A stretch of DNA of 64,000 nucleotides, from contig NZ_CP021978.1 in assembly GCF_004803895.1 (NCBI RefSeq), positions 3,844,001 to 3,908,000 of the forward strand, read 5' to 3'. The notes under the pieces are model-generated. The model saw only the letters and a list, made by a program, of their open reading frames with translations, did not search any database and was not told the origin of the DNA. The DNA is from Streptomyces hawaiiensis (GTDB lineage Bacteria; Actinomycetota; Actinomycetes; Streptomycetales; Streptomycetaceae). This document shows, one piece after another, positions 56,621 through 64,000 of this stretch (positions are counted from its first letter, which is position 1; each line of letters starts with the position of its first letter). The position numbers were made by a program, and so were the translations under genes.

Positions 56621-58531
56621 TCAGAGCTGCGTGGGCTGACGCTCGGTCAGGCCGTACTTCTTCGCGATCCCGTTCCACACCCCGGCCGCCTTGGCCTTCT
56701 CGGCGCTGGCGACGCCGCTGGCCCGGTTGCCGGCCTGGGTCTGGCCGGTGACGCGGGCCTGGCCCTTCTTGCAGCCCTTCTTGCCGGCGGTCTGGTCGGC
56801 CCAGGCCGCGTAGTGGTTGTCGGCCGAGGCGGAAGCCTGCCAGGCCTTGGTGAGGGCGGTCGTCAGCGCGGCGTGGCCGGGCAGCTCGTCGACCTCGATG
56901 CCGGAGAGCCGCGTGACCAGCCCGCTGCGCTGCTTGGCCGCGTCACGCAGGTCCTTGGCGGCCTTGGGGAGGTTGTCGCAGCCCTTGACGTCGGCGACGG
57001 CATTGATCACGGTGCTGCGGCTGTTGCCGCTGTCGGCGAGCAGCTTGTCCAGCTCGACCGCCTGGGCCCGGGCCGGGTCGGCGGACGGGGAGGCGGAGCC
57101 GTCCGTCGCGGGTGCGGAGGCGGCCACGGTCTTCTTGTCGCCGCCGTCGTCGTCACCGCCGCCGCCGGCGGCGAGCAGCGCGCCCGCGCCGACGCCGAGC
57201 ACGGCGATGCCGATGCCGACGGCGGCGATGACGGGTACGCGCGAGCCGGAACGGCCACCGCGCGACCGGCCTCCGGCGGGCGGAGCGTGGGACGGCTGGG
57301 GAGCGCCGTACGAGGGCTGCGACTGCGGCCGGGGCTGCTCGATGCGGGGCATCTGCTGCGTGGCACCGGCGGGGCTCTCCGCACCGCCCTCGCTGCGGAA
57401 GAGGTTGTCGAACTCGGCGGGCGGCTGCTTGTCCGCGCCGGGCACCGGCGGGATGTACTGCGTCGCCTCGGCGTCCGGATGCGAGGCGGTCGGATGCGAG
57501 GCGGCCGGCAGCGGCCCGGCTCCCGCCCCGGCCCGGGGGCCGGTCCCCAGGAACCGCGTCGCCTCGGGGTCCTCACCGGAAGACATCTCGGGCGGCAGCG
57601 CCCCCGGGCCCACCGGGGGTATGTACTGCGTCGCCCCCTCGTCGGCGGCCGGCGCGACGGGCGGCAGATACTGCGTGGCAGCGGCGGCCGCGTCCCCCGC
57701 GACGGGCGGTATGTACTGGGTGGCGCCCTCGTCGGCGGGCGAGGGCAGCGGGGCTCCTGTGCCGACGGGCCCGTACGCGCCGGCGGCCGGCGGCAGGCCC
57801 GCCCCGTGCGGATACCCGTACCCGGAGCCTTGCTGCGGCACCTGCCAGTCGCCGGATCCAGCCGCGTGCGCACCTGATCCCGGCTGCGGCTGGGCTCCGC
57901 CCCCGGCCGGGGCGCCGTAGGCGTCGGTGCCCTGCGGCAGACCGGCCCCGTGCGGATACCCGTACCCGGAGGTTGTCTGCGGCAGGCCGCCCCCGGCGGG
58001 AGGCCCGTACCCGGCAGCGGACTGCTGCGGCGGCCCGGCCTGCCCGGCCCCGTGCGTGCCGGAACCCTCCGGAGGGAGGGGGGCTCCTCCGCCCTGGGCG
58101 CCGTACGGGTCGTACCCCTCGTGGCCCGCGGGCGGCTGAGCCGTGCCGTACGGGCCGGGGTTCGCCGGTGTGCCGGCGTAGGGGCTGGGGGGCTGGGTGC
58201 CCTCCGGGGGGAGTGCGCCCGGGGCGTGCGCGTCCCACGCGGGCGGCTCCGGCGCGCTCCACTGCTGGGGCTCGGACTGCCAGGTCTGACCCGGCGGCGG
58301 GGGCGGGGTCTGCTGCCGGCCCGGGCCCCACGGCCCGCCCCAGGTCTGGCCCTCCGCGGGGGCCGAGGACTGCGGCCCGCCGGTCGTAGGCGGGGCGGGC
58401 CGGCGACCGGGGGCGTCACCCGGTCCGCCCGTCATGCCCGGCAGCAGTGGTTCGCCACCGTCGGAGGGCAGCACGATGCCTTCGCGCGCGGGGCGCGCCG
58501 AGGGCTCCTCGCCCTGTCCACTCTGCGTCAC
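56621..58531 (-). CDS. Pro/Gly-rich single-pass membrane protein with ATQYIPPV repeats
   Basis: A 636-residue protein. The cytoplasmic N-terminal part (about 1-425) is disordered and Pro/Gly/Gln/Ala-rich. It contains five copies of a motif near ATQYIPPV (one ATQYLPPV) plus EATRFLGTG and ATQQMPRI, and two copies of YGYPHGAGLP. One transmembrane helix follows (VPVIAAVGIGIAVLGVGAGALLAA, about 430-455). The outside domain (about 480-636) is helical with two Cys in ADVKGCDNLP and GKKGCKKGQ. Thr-containing ATQY/ATRF repeats are plausible phosphorylation sites for membrane Ser/Thr kinases. GTG start with TAGGAG 5 nt upstream. Function unknown. Confidence 0.88.
   Translation of the reverse strand: MTQSGQGEEPSARPAREGIVLPSDGGEPLLPGMTGGPGDAPGRRPAPPTTGGPQSSAPAEGQTWGGPWGPGRQQTPPPPPGQTWQSEPQQWSAPEPPAWDAHAPGALPPEGTQPPSPYAGTPANPGPYGTAQPPAGHEGYDPYGAQGGGAPLPPEGSGTHGAGQAGPPQQSAAGYGPPAGGGLPQTTSGYGYPHGAGLPQGTDAYGAPAGGGAQPQPGSGAHAAGSGDWQVPQQGSGYGYPHGAGLPPAAGAYGPVGTGAPLPSPADEGATQYIPPVAGDAAAAATQYLPPVAPAADEGATQYIPPVGPGALPPEMSSGEDPEATRFLGTGPRAGAGAGPLPAASHPTASHPDAEATQYIPPVPGADKQPPAEFDNLFRSEGGAESPAGATQQMPRIEQPRPQSQPSYGAPQPSHAPPAGGRSRGGRSGSRVPVIAAVGIGIAVLGVGAGALLAAGGGGDDDGGDKKTVAASAPATDGSASPSADPARAQAVELDKLLADSGNSRSTVINAVADVKGCDNLPKAAKDLRDAAKQRSGLVTRLSGIEVDELPGHAALTTALTKAWQASASADNHYAAWADQTAGKKGCKKGQARVTGQTQAGNRASGVASAEKAKAAGVWNGIAKKYGLTERQPTQL
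57801..57971. repeat. Two identical 27-bp copies inside the Pro/Gly-rich gene
   Basis: 57801-57827 and 57945-57971 are identical and encode the YGYPHGAG part of the repeat. They lie 144 bp apart, so the gene could change length by recombination. Confidence 0.75.
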
Positions 58532-58732
58532 CGGGACTCCTACTAATGGGGGACCTTGTGAATCGTCGGGTCACGCTACCGGGTCCCCAGAGCCCCGTGC
58601 CACGCAGCACAGGGCCCGGCCTCCTGCCCTGTGAGCGCGGTAACACCACCGGCTCACGGCACGCTGTCCATGTCACCTCCTGCGCGCGGAGCTGCCGTTC
58701 GCCGCACGTTCACGCATCCGCGGACCCTGTGT

Positions 58733-60118
58733 TCACGCCGCCGCCTGCAGGTCGAGCCGCGCCCCGAACTCCCTGACCACCGCCTCGTCCCGGTACGGCT
58801 CCAGCCGCTGCTGGAAGTCCTCCAGGTACTCGGCGCCCCGGTTGGAGCGCAGCCCCTCCAGCAGTTCCACCGCCTTCATGCCGGTGTTGCACGCCTCTTC
58901 GATCTCCCGCTGCTGCACCTGCGCCGTGGCCAACAGCACATAGCCGATCGCCCGGCGGCGCGCCCGCGTCTCGGGATGCCCGGCCAGCGACTCCTGCGCG
59001 CACCGGGCCGCCGCCTCGGCCTGCCCGAGGTCCCGGTGGCAGTGGGCCAACTCGTCGGCGAGATAAGCCTCGTCGAAGTGCGTGATCCACACCGGGTCGT
59101 CCCCGGCCGCGGGGTCGGCCGCTTCCAGGGCGCTCACCGCGCGCCCGGCCGAGGACTGGGCGGCGCGCACGTCGCCCATGAGGGCGTGCCCGCGCGCTTC
59201 CGCCGCGAGGAACATCGACTCCGCCCGCGGTGACACGCGCCCACGCGTCCCTTCCTGCGCCGCCCGCGCCAACTGGGCGATCTCCCGCGGGTTTCCGAGC
59301 TGGGCGGCGAGATGGCTCATGGAGGCCGCGAGGACGTACCCGCCGTAGCCGCGGTCCCCGGCGGCCTGCGCCAGCCGCAGCGCCTGGATGTAGTAGCGCT
59401 GGGCCAGGCCCGGCTGCCCCGTGTCGACGGCCATGTACCCGGCGAGCTCCGTCAGGCGGGCCACCGCGGCGAACAGGTCCCGCCCGACCGCCTCCCGGTA
59501 CGAGCCCGCCAGCAGCCCCGAGACGACGCTGTTGAGGTAGTGCACGACGACCGGCCGCACATGCCCGCTGCCGTACTGGTGGTCGAGGTCCACCAGCGCC
59601 TGGGTCATGGCCTGGACCGCCTGTACGTCGGACTGCCCCACCCGCGGCCCCGCCGAGCGCGACACCTGCGCGTCGGGCGCGGAGATCAGCCAGTCCCGGC
59701 TGGGCTCGACCAGCGCGGACGACGCCACGGAGGAACCGGACAGGAAGTCCCGCCGCCCCACGTCACTGCGCCACAGCTCGCAGACCTGCTCGATGGCCCC
59801 CAGTACCGTCGGCGAGAACTGCAGGCCCACGCCCGAGGCGAGGTTCTTGCCGTTGGCCATACCGATCTCGTCGATCGTGACCGTACGGCCGAGTTTGCGG
59901 CCCAGGGCCTCGGCGATGATCGCCGGAGCCCGGCCCCGCGGCTGCTGCCCGCGCAGCCAGCGTGCCACCGACGTCTTGTCGTAGCGCAGGTCGAGGCCGT
60001 GCTCGGCACCGCACATGTTGACCCGGCGGGCCAGGCCGGCGTTGGAGCATCCGGCTTCCTGGATGAGCGCCTGGAGCCGTTCGTTCGGCTGCCGGGCGAC
60101 GAGCGGCCTTGCGGCCAT
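58733..60118 (-). CDS. Regulatory protein with XRE-like HTH and TPR repeats (NsdA-like family)
   Basis: A 461-residue protein. N-terminal helix-turn-helix-like segment (ERLQALIQEAGCSNAGLARRVN, then KTSVARWLRGQQPRGRAPAIIAEALG, about 10-75). The rest is TPR-like helices (PGLAQRYYIQALRLAQAAGDRGYGGYVLAASMSHLAAQLGN). It has the layout of NsdA-type negative regulators of sporulation and antibiotic production in Streptomyces, of which there are several paralogues; which one this is I cannot say. ATG at 60118 with AGGGGG 6 nt upstream. It is divergent from the prim-pol-like gene. Confidence 0.82.
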   Translation of the reverse strand: MAARPLVARQPNERLQALIQEAGCSNAGLARRVNMCGAEHGLDLRYDKTSVARWLRGQQPRGRAPAIIAEALGRKLGRTVTIDEIGMANGKNLASGVGLQFSPTVLGAIEQVCELWRSDVGRRDFLSGSSVASSALVEPSRDWLISAPDAQVSRSAGPRVGQSDVQAVQAMTQALVDLDHQYGSGHVRPVVVHYLNSVVSGLLAGSYREAVGRDLFAAVARLTELAGYMAVDTGQPGLAQRYYIQALRLAQAAGDRGYGGYVLAASMSHLAAQLGNPREIAQLARAAQEGTRGRVSPRAESMFLAAEARGHALMGDVRAAQSSAGRAVSALEAADPAAGDDPVWITHFDEAYLADELAHCHRDLGQAEAAARCAQESLAGHPETRARRRAIGYVLLATAQVQQREIEEACNTGMKAVELLEGLRSNRGAEYLEDFQQRLEPYRDEAVVREFGARLDLQAAA

Positions 60119-60409
60119 GGCGTACCCCCTGTGGCTGCGGTGCCTGCCCACGCACCGAGTTGACGTGTCTTCCGCGGCCGAGCCCCTCACGTCCCAGCGA
60201 AAAGATCCGGCCGTGAAGATCAATGCCCCGCCGACCAGGCGAAAATGCGAGGCATGTGAGGAATGCCGGGGTAACGGCTGGTGCCGGCCCCACGTCTGGC
60301 TACCCACCTGCGGCCATGGATCCTCCTGCGCGCCCCCGCACATGCATCCATGCGCCCCGGGAACAGGGGCGATGCTCTCCCCCGCGCACACGGGTGGGCG
60401 TAACCCCTG

Positions 60410-61087
60410 GTGACGACCAGAGTTGTGTTCATCGTGGAAGAGACGATCGCCGGCGCCGAAGCCGCTCAGATCCCGAAGCAGCGCGGGGAATCGCTGCTGG
60501 AGACCGCTGTTCGCTACGCCGAGGAGCGCCACTGGGACGTGTTCCCCGGCACCTGGCTGGAAGCCGTCGACGGGAGTCAGCGCTGCTCCTGCGGTGACGC
60601 GGCGTGTCCGGCCCCCGGGTCGCACCCGGCGCGTCCGGACTGGGCGACGCAGGCGACGGGCAGTGCGACGGTCGCGCGGCGGATGTGGCAGAAGCAGCCG
60701 ACCTCGTCGATCCTGCTGCCCACGGGGCGGACGTTCGACGCGATCTCCGTGCCGGAGACGGCCGGGTTCCTGGCACTCGCGCGCATGGAGCGGATGGAGC
60801 TGACGCTCGGACCGGTGACGCTCACGCCGGACCGGCGGATGGAGTTCTTCGTGCTGCCGGGGGCCGGTGTCAAGGTGCCCGATCTGGTGCGGAAGCTGGG
60901 GTGGTCGGTGTCGTCGCTGGATCTGACCGTGCTGGGCGAGGGTGCGTATGTGGCTGCGCCGCCTACGCGGTTCGGGTCCCGGGGGGCTGTGCAGTGGGCC
61001 TGCCGGCCGACACCTGCGAATCGGTGGCTGCCGGATGCGGAGGAGTTGATCTCGCCGTTGGCTTACGCGTGCGGCCGGGATCGGTAG
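60410..61087 (+). CDS. Bifunctional DNA primase/polymerase N-terminal domain protein
   Basis: A 225-residue protein resembling the prim-pol domain (PF09250) seen alone in many Streptomyces genes. LLETAVRYAEERHWDVFPGTWLE, a Cys cluster RCSCGDAACPAPGSHPARPDW, and ILLPTGRTFDAISVPETAG. It lacks the helicase part of plasmid replication proteins, and the catalytic acidic pair of true prim-pols is not obvious. The start is unsure: GTG 60410, 60425 or 60434 are in frame with no clear ribosome site. Likely a conserved chromosomal protein of unknown role; no plasmid or phage genes are nearby. Confidence 0.75.
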   Translation: MTTRVVFIVEETIAGAEAAQIPKQRGESLLETAVRYAEERHWDVFPGTWLEAVDGSQRCSCGDAACPAPGSHPARPDWATQATGSATVARRMWQKQPTSSILLPTGRTFDAISVPETAGFLALARMERMELTLGPVTLTPDRRMEFFVLPGAGVKVPDLVRKLGWSVSSLDLTVLGEGAYVAAPPTRFGSRGAVQWACRPTPANRWLPDAEELISPLAYACGRDR

Positions 61088-61117
61088 CCGTCGCGTCTGC
61101 CTGCTTCGTGTTCGTTT

Positions 61118-61168
61118 GCGGCTGCGGCTTCGTCGTGGTTGATCGCGCAGTTCCCCGCGCCCCTCAAG
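61118..61168 (-). repeat. Dispersed Streptomyces intergenic repeat, short form, copy 3
   Basis: The reverse complement matches copy 1 (3131-3180): CTTGAGGGGCGCGGGGAACT, then GCGCGATCAACCACGACGAA. It fills most of the gap between the prim-pol-like gene and the ABC transporter, opposite in orientation to copy 1. Confidence 0.7.
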
Positions 61169-61207
61169 AACGCCACCGTAGGCTGCGAGGTGACGGAGGG
61201 AGACGCG

Positions 61208-61981
61208 GTGGAAACCAGCGCTGTGCGTGTGCGGGGGCTCTGGAAGCGGTTCGGGCAGCAGGTCGCTGTTGCCGGGGTCGATCTCGAGTTGCCCGCGGGC
61301 AAGTTCATCGGGCTCGTCGGGCCTAACGGGGCCGGGAAGACCACCACCTTGTCGATGGTGACCGGGCTGCTCAGGCCCGACCACGGGACCGTCGAGGTGG
61401 TCGGGCACGACGTGTGGCGGGACCCCGTCGAGGTGAAGGCCCGGATCGGGGTGCTGCCGGAGGGGCTGCGCCTGTTCGAGCGGCTGTCGGGGCGGGAACT
61501 GCTGGCATACAGCGGGCGGTTGCGCGGGCTGCCCGGGTCCGAGGTCGACAAGCGGGCCACGCAGCTCCTCGACGTCCTCGATCTGGCCGGGGCCCAGCAC
61601 AAGCTGGTCGTCGACTACTCGACCGGCATGCGCAAGAAGATCGGTCTCGCCTCCGCTCTCCTCCACAATCCCGAAGTGCTCTTCCTGGACGAGCCGTTCG
61701 AGGGCGTCGACCCCGTCTCCGCGCAGACCATCCGGGGCGTCCTGGAGCGGTACACGGCCTCGGGCGCCACGGTCGTGTTCTCTTCCCACGTCATGGAGCT
61801 CGTCGAGTCGCTGTGCGACTGGGTCGCCGTCATGGCCGCCGGGCGGATCCGCGCCACCGGCACGCTCGCCGAGGTGCGCGGGGACGCGCCCTCGCTACAG
61901 CGGGCCTTCCTCGAACTCGTCGGCGCGCAGGGCCGGGACGCCGCGTCCGACCTCGACTGGCTGGGCGGCGGGTCCCGGTGA
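61208..61981 (+). CDS. ABC transporter ATP-binding protein
   Basis: A 257-residue ATPase. Walker A GPNGAGKTTT (38-47), a Q-loop region (IGVLPEG), signature YSTGMRKKIGLASALL (degenerate LSGGQ), Walker B VLFLDEPFEGVD, and the switch-His in FSSHVMELVE. This is the exporter-type subfamily (CcmA/ABC-2). I chose the GTG at 61208 because GGAGGGA lies 7 nt upstream; the open frame continues upstream through an intergenic repeat. The TGA overlaps the permease start as GTGA. Together they form an ABC-2-type exporter; cargo unknown. Confidence 0.93.
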   Translation: METSAVRVRGLWKRFGQQVAVAGVDLELPAGKFIGLVGPNGAGKTTTLSMVTGLLRPDHGTVEVVGHDVWRDPVEVKARIGVLPEGLRLFERLSGRELLAYSGRLRGLPGSEVDKRATQLLDVLDLAGAQHKLVVDYSTGMRKKIGLASALLHNPEVLFLDEPFEGVDPVSAQTIRGVLERYTASGATVVFSSHVMELVESLCDWVAVMAAGRIRATGTLAEVRGDAPSLQRAFLELVGAQGRDAASDLDWLGGGSR

Positions 61982-63570
61982 GCGCCGAGGCGATCACCCC
62001 CGTCTTCGTACGGCTGAAGCTGTCGCTGCTGCGCAACGGACTGCGGCAGTCCGGCGGACGCAAGGCCGCCTACATCACGTCGGCCGTCTTCGCCCTGCTG
62101 TTCGCCGCGCTCCAGCTGATCGGCCTGATCGCGCTGCGCGGGCACGCGCACGCCGAGTCGGTGGTCGTGCTGGCGGTGGCGGTACTGGGGCTCGGGTGGG
62201 CGGTGATGCCGCTGTTCTTCCCCAGCGGTGACGAGACCCTCGACCCGACCCGGCTGGTGATGCTGCCGCTGCGGCCCCGGCCGCTGATGCGGGCACTGCT
62301 CACCTCCTCGCTGGTGGGCATCGGGCCGTTGTTCACGCTGTGCCTGCTGGTCGGTTCCGTGATCGCGGTGGCGCGGGGCGGGGCGGCGTTCGCCGTCGGT
62401 GCCGTCGCCGTCGTACTGGCCCTGCTGGTGTGCGTGGCCCTCGCGCGGGCCGTCGCCGCCGCCAACGTCCGGCTGCTGACCAGCCGCAAGGGCCGGGACC
62501 TCGCGGTGCTGAGCGGGCTCGTCATCGCGATCGGGGCGCAGATCGTCAACTTCGGCGCGCAGCGGATCGGGGCGTCGGGGCTGGGCGAACTCGACCCGGC
62601 GGCCGGCGTGCTGCAGTGGGTGCCCCCGGCGTCGGCGATCGGGGCCGTGCACGCGGTGGGCGAGGGGTCGTACGGGGTCGCCCTGGCGCAACTGGCACTG
62701 TCCGCCGGCGCGCTGGTGGCGCTGCTCGCGATGTGGTCGCGGCATCTGACCCGGCTGATGACCTCGCCCGACGGATCCACCCTGCCGAGCGCCGAGTCGG
62801 CCGCCCGGGAGCGGTCGTCGACCGGGCTGGGGCGGCTGCTTCCCCCGGGCCGTACCGGCACGGTCATGGAGCGCAGCCTGCGGTACGTGTGGCGCGACCC
62901 GAAGACCAAGACGGCCTGGGTAACATCGCTGGCCATCGGGCTGATCGTGCCGGTGTTCAACGCCTGGCAGGGCACCGGGTCGGTGTACTTCGCGTGCTTC
63001 GCCGCCGGGATGCTCGGCATCCAGATGTACAACCAGTTCGGGCAGGACACCTCCGCGTTCTGGATGGTCGCGATGACGATCTCCTCGACGCACGACGCCT
63101 ACGTCGAGCTGCGCGCCCGGGCGTACGCCCTGCTGCTGATCACCCTGCCGTACGCCGCGCTCGTGACGGTCCTGACGACCGCCATGCTCGGCGACTGGCA
63201 GCGGCTGCCCGAGGCGCTGGGGCTGTCCTTCGCGCTGCTCGGCGCGATGCTCGCGACCGGGGCGTGGACGTCCGCCCGCTTCCCCTACTCCATCCCGCAG
63301 GAGGGCTACAAGAACGTCGCCCCCGGGCAGACCGGGCTCGCCTGGATCTCCATCTTCGGCGGGATGATGGCGGCCGCCCTGCTGTGCGCGCCCGTCATCG
63401 CGCTCACGATCTGGCTGAACGTGAGCGCCGACGGCGACGACTGGACGTGGCTGCTGCTGCCGGTGGGCACGGCGTACGGGGCGGCTCTCGCGGCGGCGGG
63501 GCTGAAACTGGCCGCTCCGCGGACGGCCCGGCGGCTGCCGGAGATCCTCGCGGCGGTCAGCAAGGGGTGA
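61978..63570 (+). CDS. ABC-2-type transporter permease
   Basis: A 530-residue membrane protein with about 10-12 hydrophobic segments, from YITSAVFALLFAALQLIGLIAL to LLLPVGTAYGAALAAAGLKL. A soluble stretch (about 255-310, SRHLTRLMTSPDGSTLP to RYVWRDPKTKTAW) divides it into two halves. GTG start overlaps the ATPase stop. Permeases this large contain both halves of the transporter or form homodimers. Export substrate unknown. Typical conserved Streptomyces pair. Confidence 0.92.
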   Translation: MSAEAITPVFVRLKLSLLRNGLRQSGGRKAAYITSAVFALLFAALQLIGLIALRGHAHAESVVVLAVAVLGLGWAVMPLFFPSGDETLDPTRLVMLPLRPRPLMRALLTSSLVGIGPLFTLCLLVGSVIAVARGGAAFAVGAVAVVLALLVCVALARAVAAANVRLLTSRKGRDLAVLSGLVIAIGAQIVNFGAQRIGASGLGELDPAAGVLQWVPPASAIGAVHAVGEGSYGVALAQLALSAGALVALLAMWSRHLTRLMTSPDGSTLPSAESAARERSSTGLGRLLPPGRTGTVMERSLRYVWRDPKTKTAWVTSLAIGLIVPVFNAWQGTGSVYFACFAAGMLGIQMYNQFGQDTSAFWMVAMTISSTHDAYVELRARAYALLLITLPYAALVTVLTTAMLGDWQRLPEALGLSFALLGAMLATGAWTSARFPYSIPQEGYKNVAPGQTGLAWISIFGGMMAAALLCAPVIALTIWLNVSADGDDWTWLLLPVGTAYGAALAAAGLKLAAPRTARRLPEILAAVSKG

Positions 63571-63576
63571 CGCGCC

Positions 63577-63660
63577 CTGGCCGACGAGGTCGTGGCGGAC
63601 GTCGTGCCCGTGGTCTTCGGCTCGGACAAGCGGTACTTCGGCTCAGTCGACGCCCGGCAT
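63577..63660 (+). pseudogene. Remnant of a RibD-C/dihydrofolate-reductase-like gene
   Basis: In frame from 63577 the sequence reads LADEVVADVVPVVFGSDKRYFGSVDARH, matching the C-terminal strand pattern (VDVVPVVFGSGKRYFGSVDA) of RibD-C/DHFR-like proteins, as I remember them. No start, upstream part or usual C-terminus is present, and the frame degrades after it into RHPGGPRPRRR. It follows the permease stop by 6 bp. It looks like the leftover of a deleted gene. Confidence 0.6.
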
Positions 63661-63722
63661 CCGGGCGGACCTCGGCCCCGACGTCGCGGTCGGTGCCGGC
63701 ACCGTGATCACCGGGGACGGCG

Positions 63723-64000
63723 TCAGTTGTCGCCCAGCGAGTCCAGGAACGGTTCAATGGCGGCCCGCCAGGCCTCCGGCTGGTCGTAGTGCACCAGGTG
63801 ACCGGCGTCGGCGACCTCCGCGTACTGGCCACGGGGCAGGACCCGGACCATCTCCTGGGCCTCGGCGCGGCCCAGCTCGCCGTCCAGGCCGCGCACGACC
63901 AGGGCGGGGCAGCGGACCTGGGCCAGCTCCTCCCAGTGCGCGTCGTACACCCACGTCTCGCGGGAGCGGAGCATCTGCTCCGGGTCGAAGACCGGGCGCC
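63723..64000 (-). CDS. Alpha/beta-hydrolase family protein, C-terminal part only
   Basis: The last 92 or so codons are visible; the start lies beyond 64000. LAQVRCPALVVRGLDGELGRAEAQEM carries the strand before the acid residue, and ADAGHLVHYDQPEAWRAAIEPFL has the catalytic His (GHLVHYDQP). It is typical of small alpha/beta-hydrolases (esterase, haloperoxidase, lactone hydrolase). The function cannot be narrowed from the C-terminus alone. Confidence 0.85.
   Translation of the reverse strand, partial: RPVFDPEQMLRSRETWVYDAHWEELAQVRCPALVVRGLDGELGRAEAQEMVRVLPRGQYAEVADAGHLVHYDQPEAWRAAIEPFLDSLGDN

Noticed and set aside
1..64000. CRISPR arrays, insertion sequences, rRNA or tRNA genes, integrase or attachment sites
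   Set aside because: None found by eye. There are no regularly spaced repeats, no transposase or integrase motifs, and no terminal inverted repeats at the block borders.

Overview
The window is Streptomyces-type chromosome: very high GC with strong third-position bias, frequent GTG starts, GTGA/ATGA/TGATG stop-start couplings, and genes typical of the genus (afsK, afsR, an afsS-like gene, mycothiol- and F420-related proteins, an ECF sigma/anti-sigma pair). From memory of Streptomyces coelicolor, the order purU, an SCO4402-type gene, an EF-hand protein, a STAS antagonist, TetR, VOC, afsK and afsR resembles the SCO4400-SCO4426 neighbourhood. I could not run an alignment. By eye I found no in-frame TTA codon in the called genes.

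Two kinds of DNA are interleaved. Conserved chromosomal genes are afsR and the afsS-like gene (7.5-11.0 kb), afsK with VOC and TetR genes (17.3-22.1 kb), several small oxidase, GNAT and resistance-like genes (25.3-29.3 kb), and a regulatory and housekeeping block (50.2-64 kb: EF-hand, STAS, sigma/anti-sigma, purU, binding lipoprotein, Pro/Gly-rich membrane protein, TPR regulator, prim-pol-like gene, ABC exporter). Between them lie blocks of acyl-CoA catabolic genes: 1-7.3, 11.3-17.3, 22.7-25.2, 29.5-35.6 and 39.5-50.2 kb. They encode two AMP-forming and one ADP-forming acyl-CoA ligases, four acyl-CoA dehydrogenases, two crotonases, two SDRs, two Ltp2-like thiolase-fold proteins lacking the nucleophilic cysteine, two DUF35 partners, two paralogous amidohydrolase-2 enzymes, two luciferase-like oxidoreductases, a flavin reductase, an FMO, an epoxide hydrolase, a lactonase-like protein, a PF04199 cyclase, an alcohol dehydrogenase, an aldehyde dehydrogenase and a D-aminoacylase-like protein.

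The catabolic blocks appear to be one regulon. A 17-bp palindrome, TCTGACG-NNN-CGTCAGA, lies just upstream of nearly every catabolic transcription unit (about a dozen copies at 4333, 7367, 13860, 13887, 23906, 23972, 30377, 31916, 34991, 42735, 42767, 48617 and 48644). I saw none upstream of the conserved genes. The spacing and symmetry suggest a TetR-family repressor. The TetR gene at 21498 is the obvious local candidate, but this is unproven. The gene content (CoA activation, dehydrogenation, hydration, retro-aldol cleavage by Ltp-DUF35 pairs) resembles side-chain degradation of a steroid or other branched polycyclic isoprenoid. No steroid ring-opening genes (KstD, KshA, HsaC type) are present, so the substrate is unknown. 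This scattered regulon is the best candidate for an undescribed system here.

Other points of note: a SARP-type direct repeat upstream of the afsS-like gene; an anti-sigma factor fused to a mycothiol-dependent isomerase-type metal domain; an acyl-CoA dehydrogenase with an 84-residue Gly-rich insertion; a Lnu(F)-like nucleotidyltransferase; and three copies of a common Streptomyces intergenic repeat.
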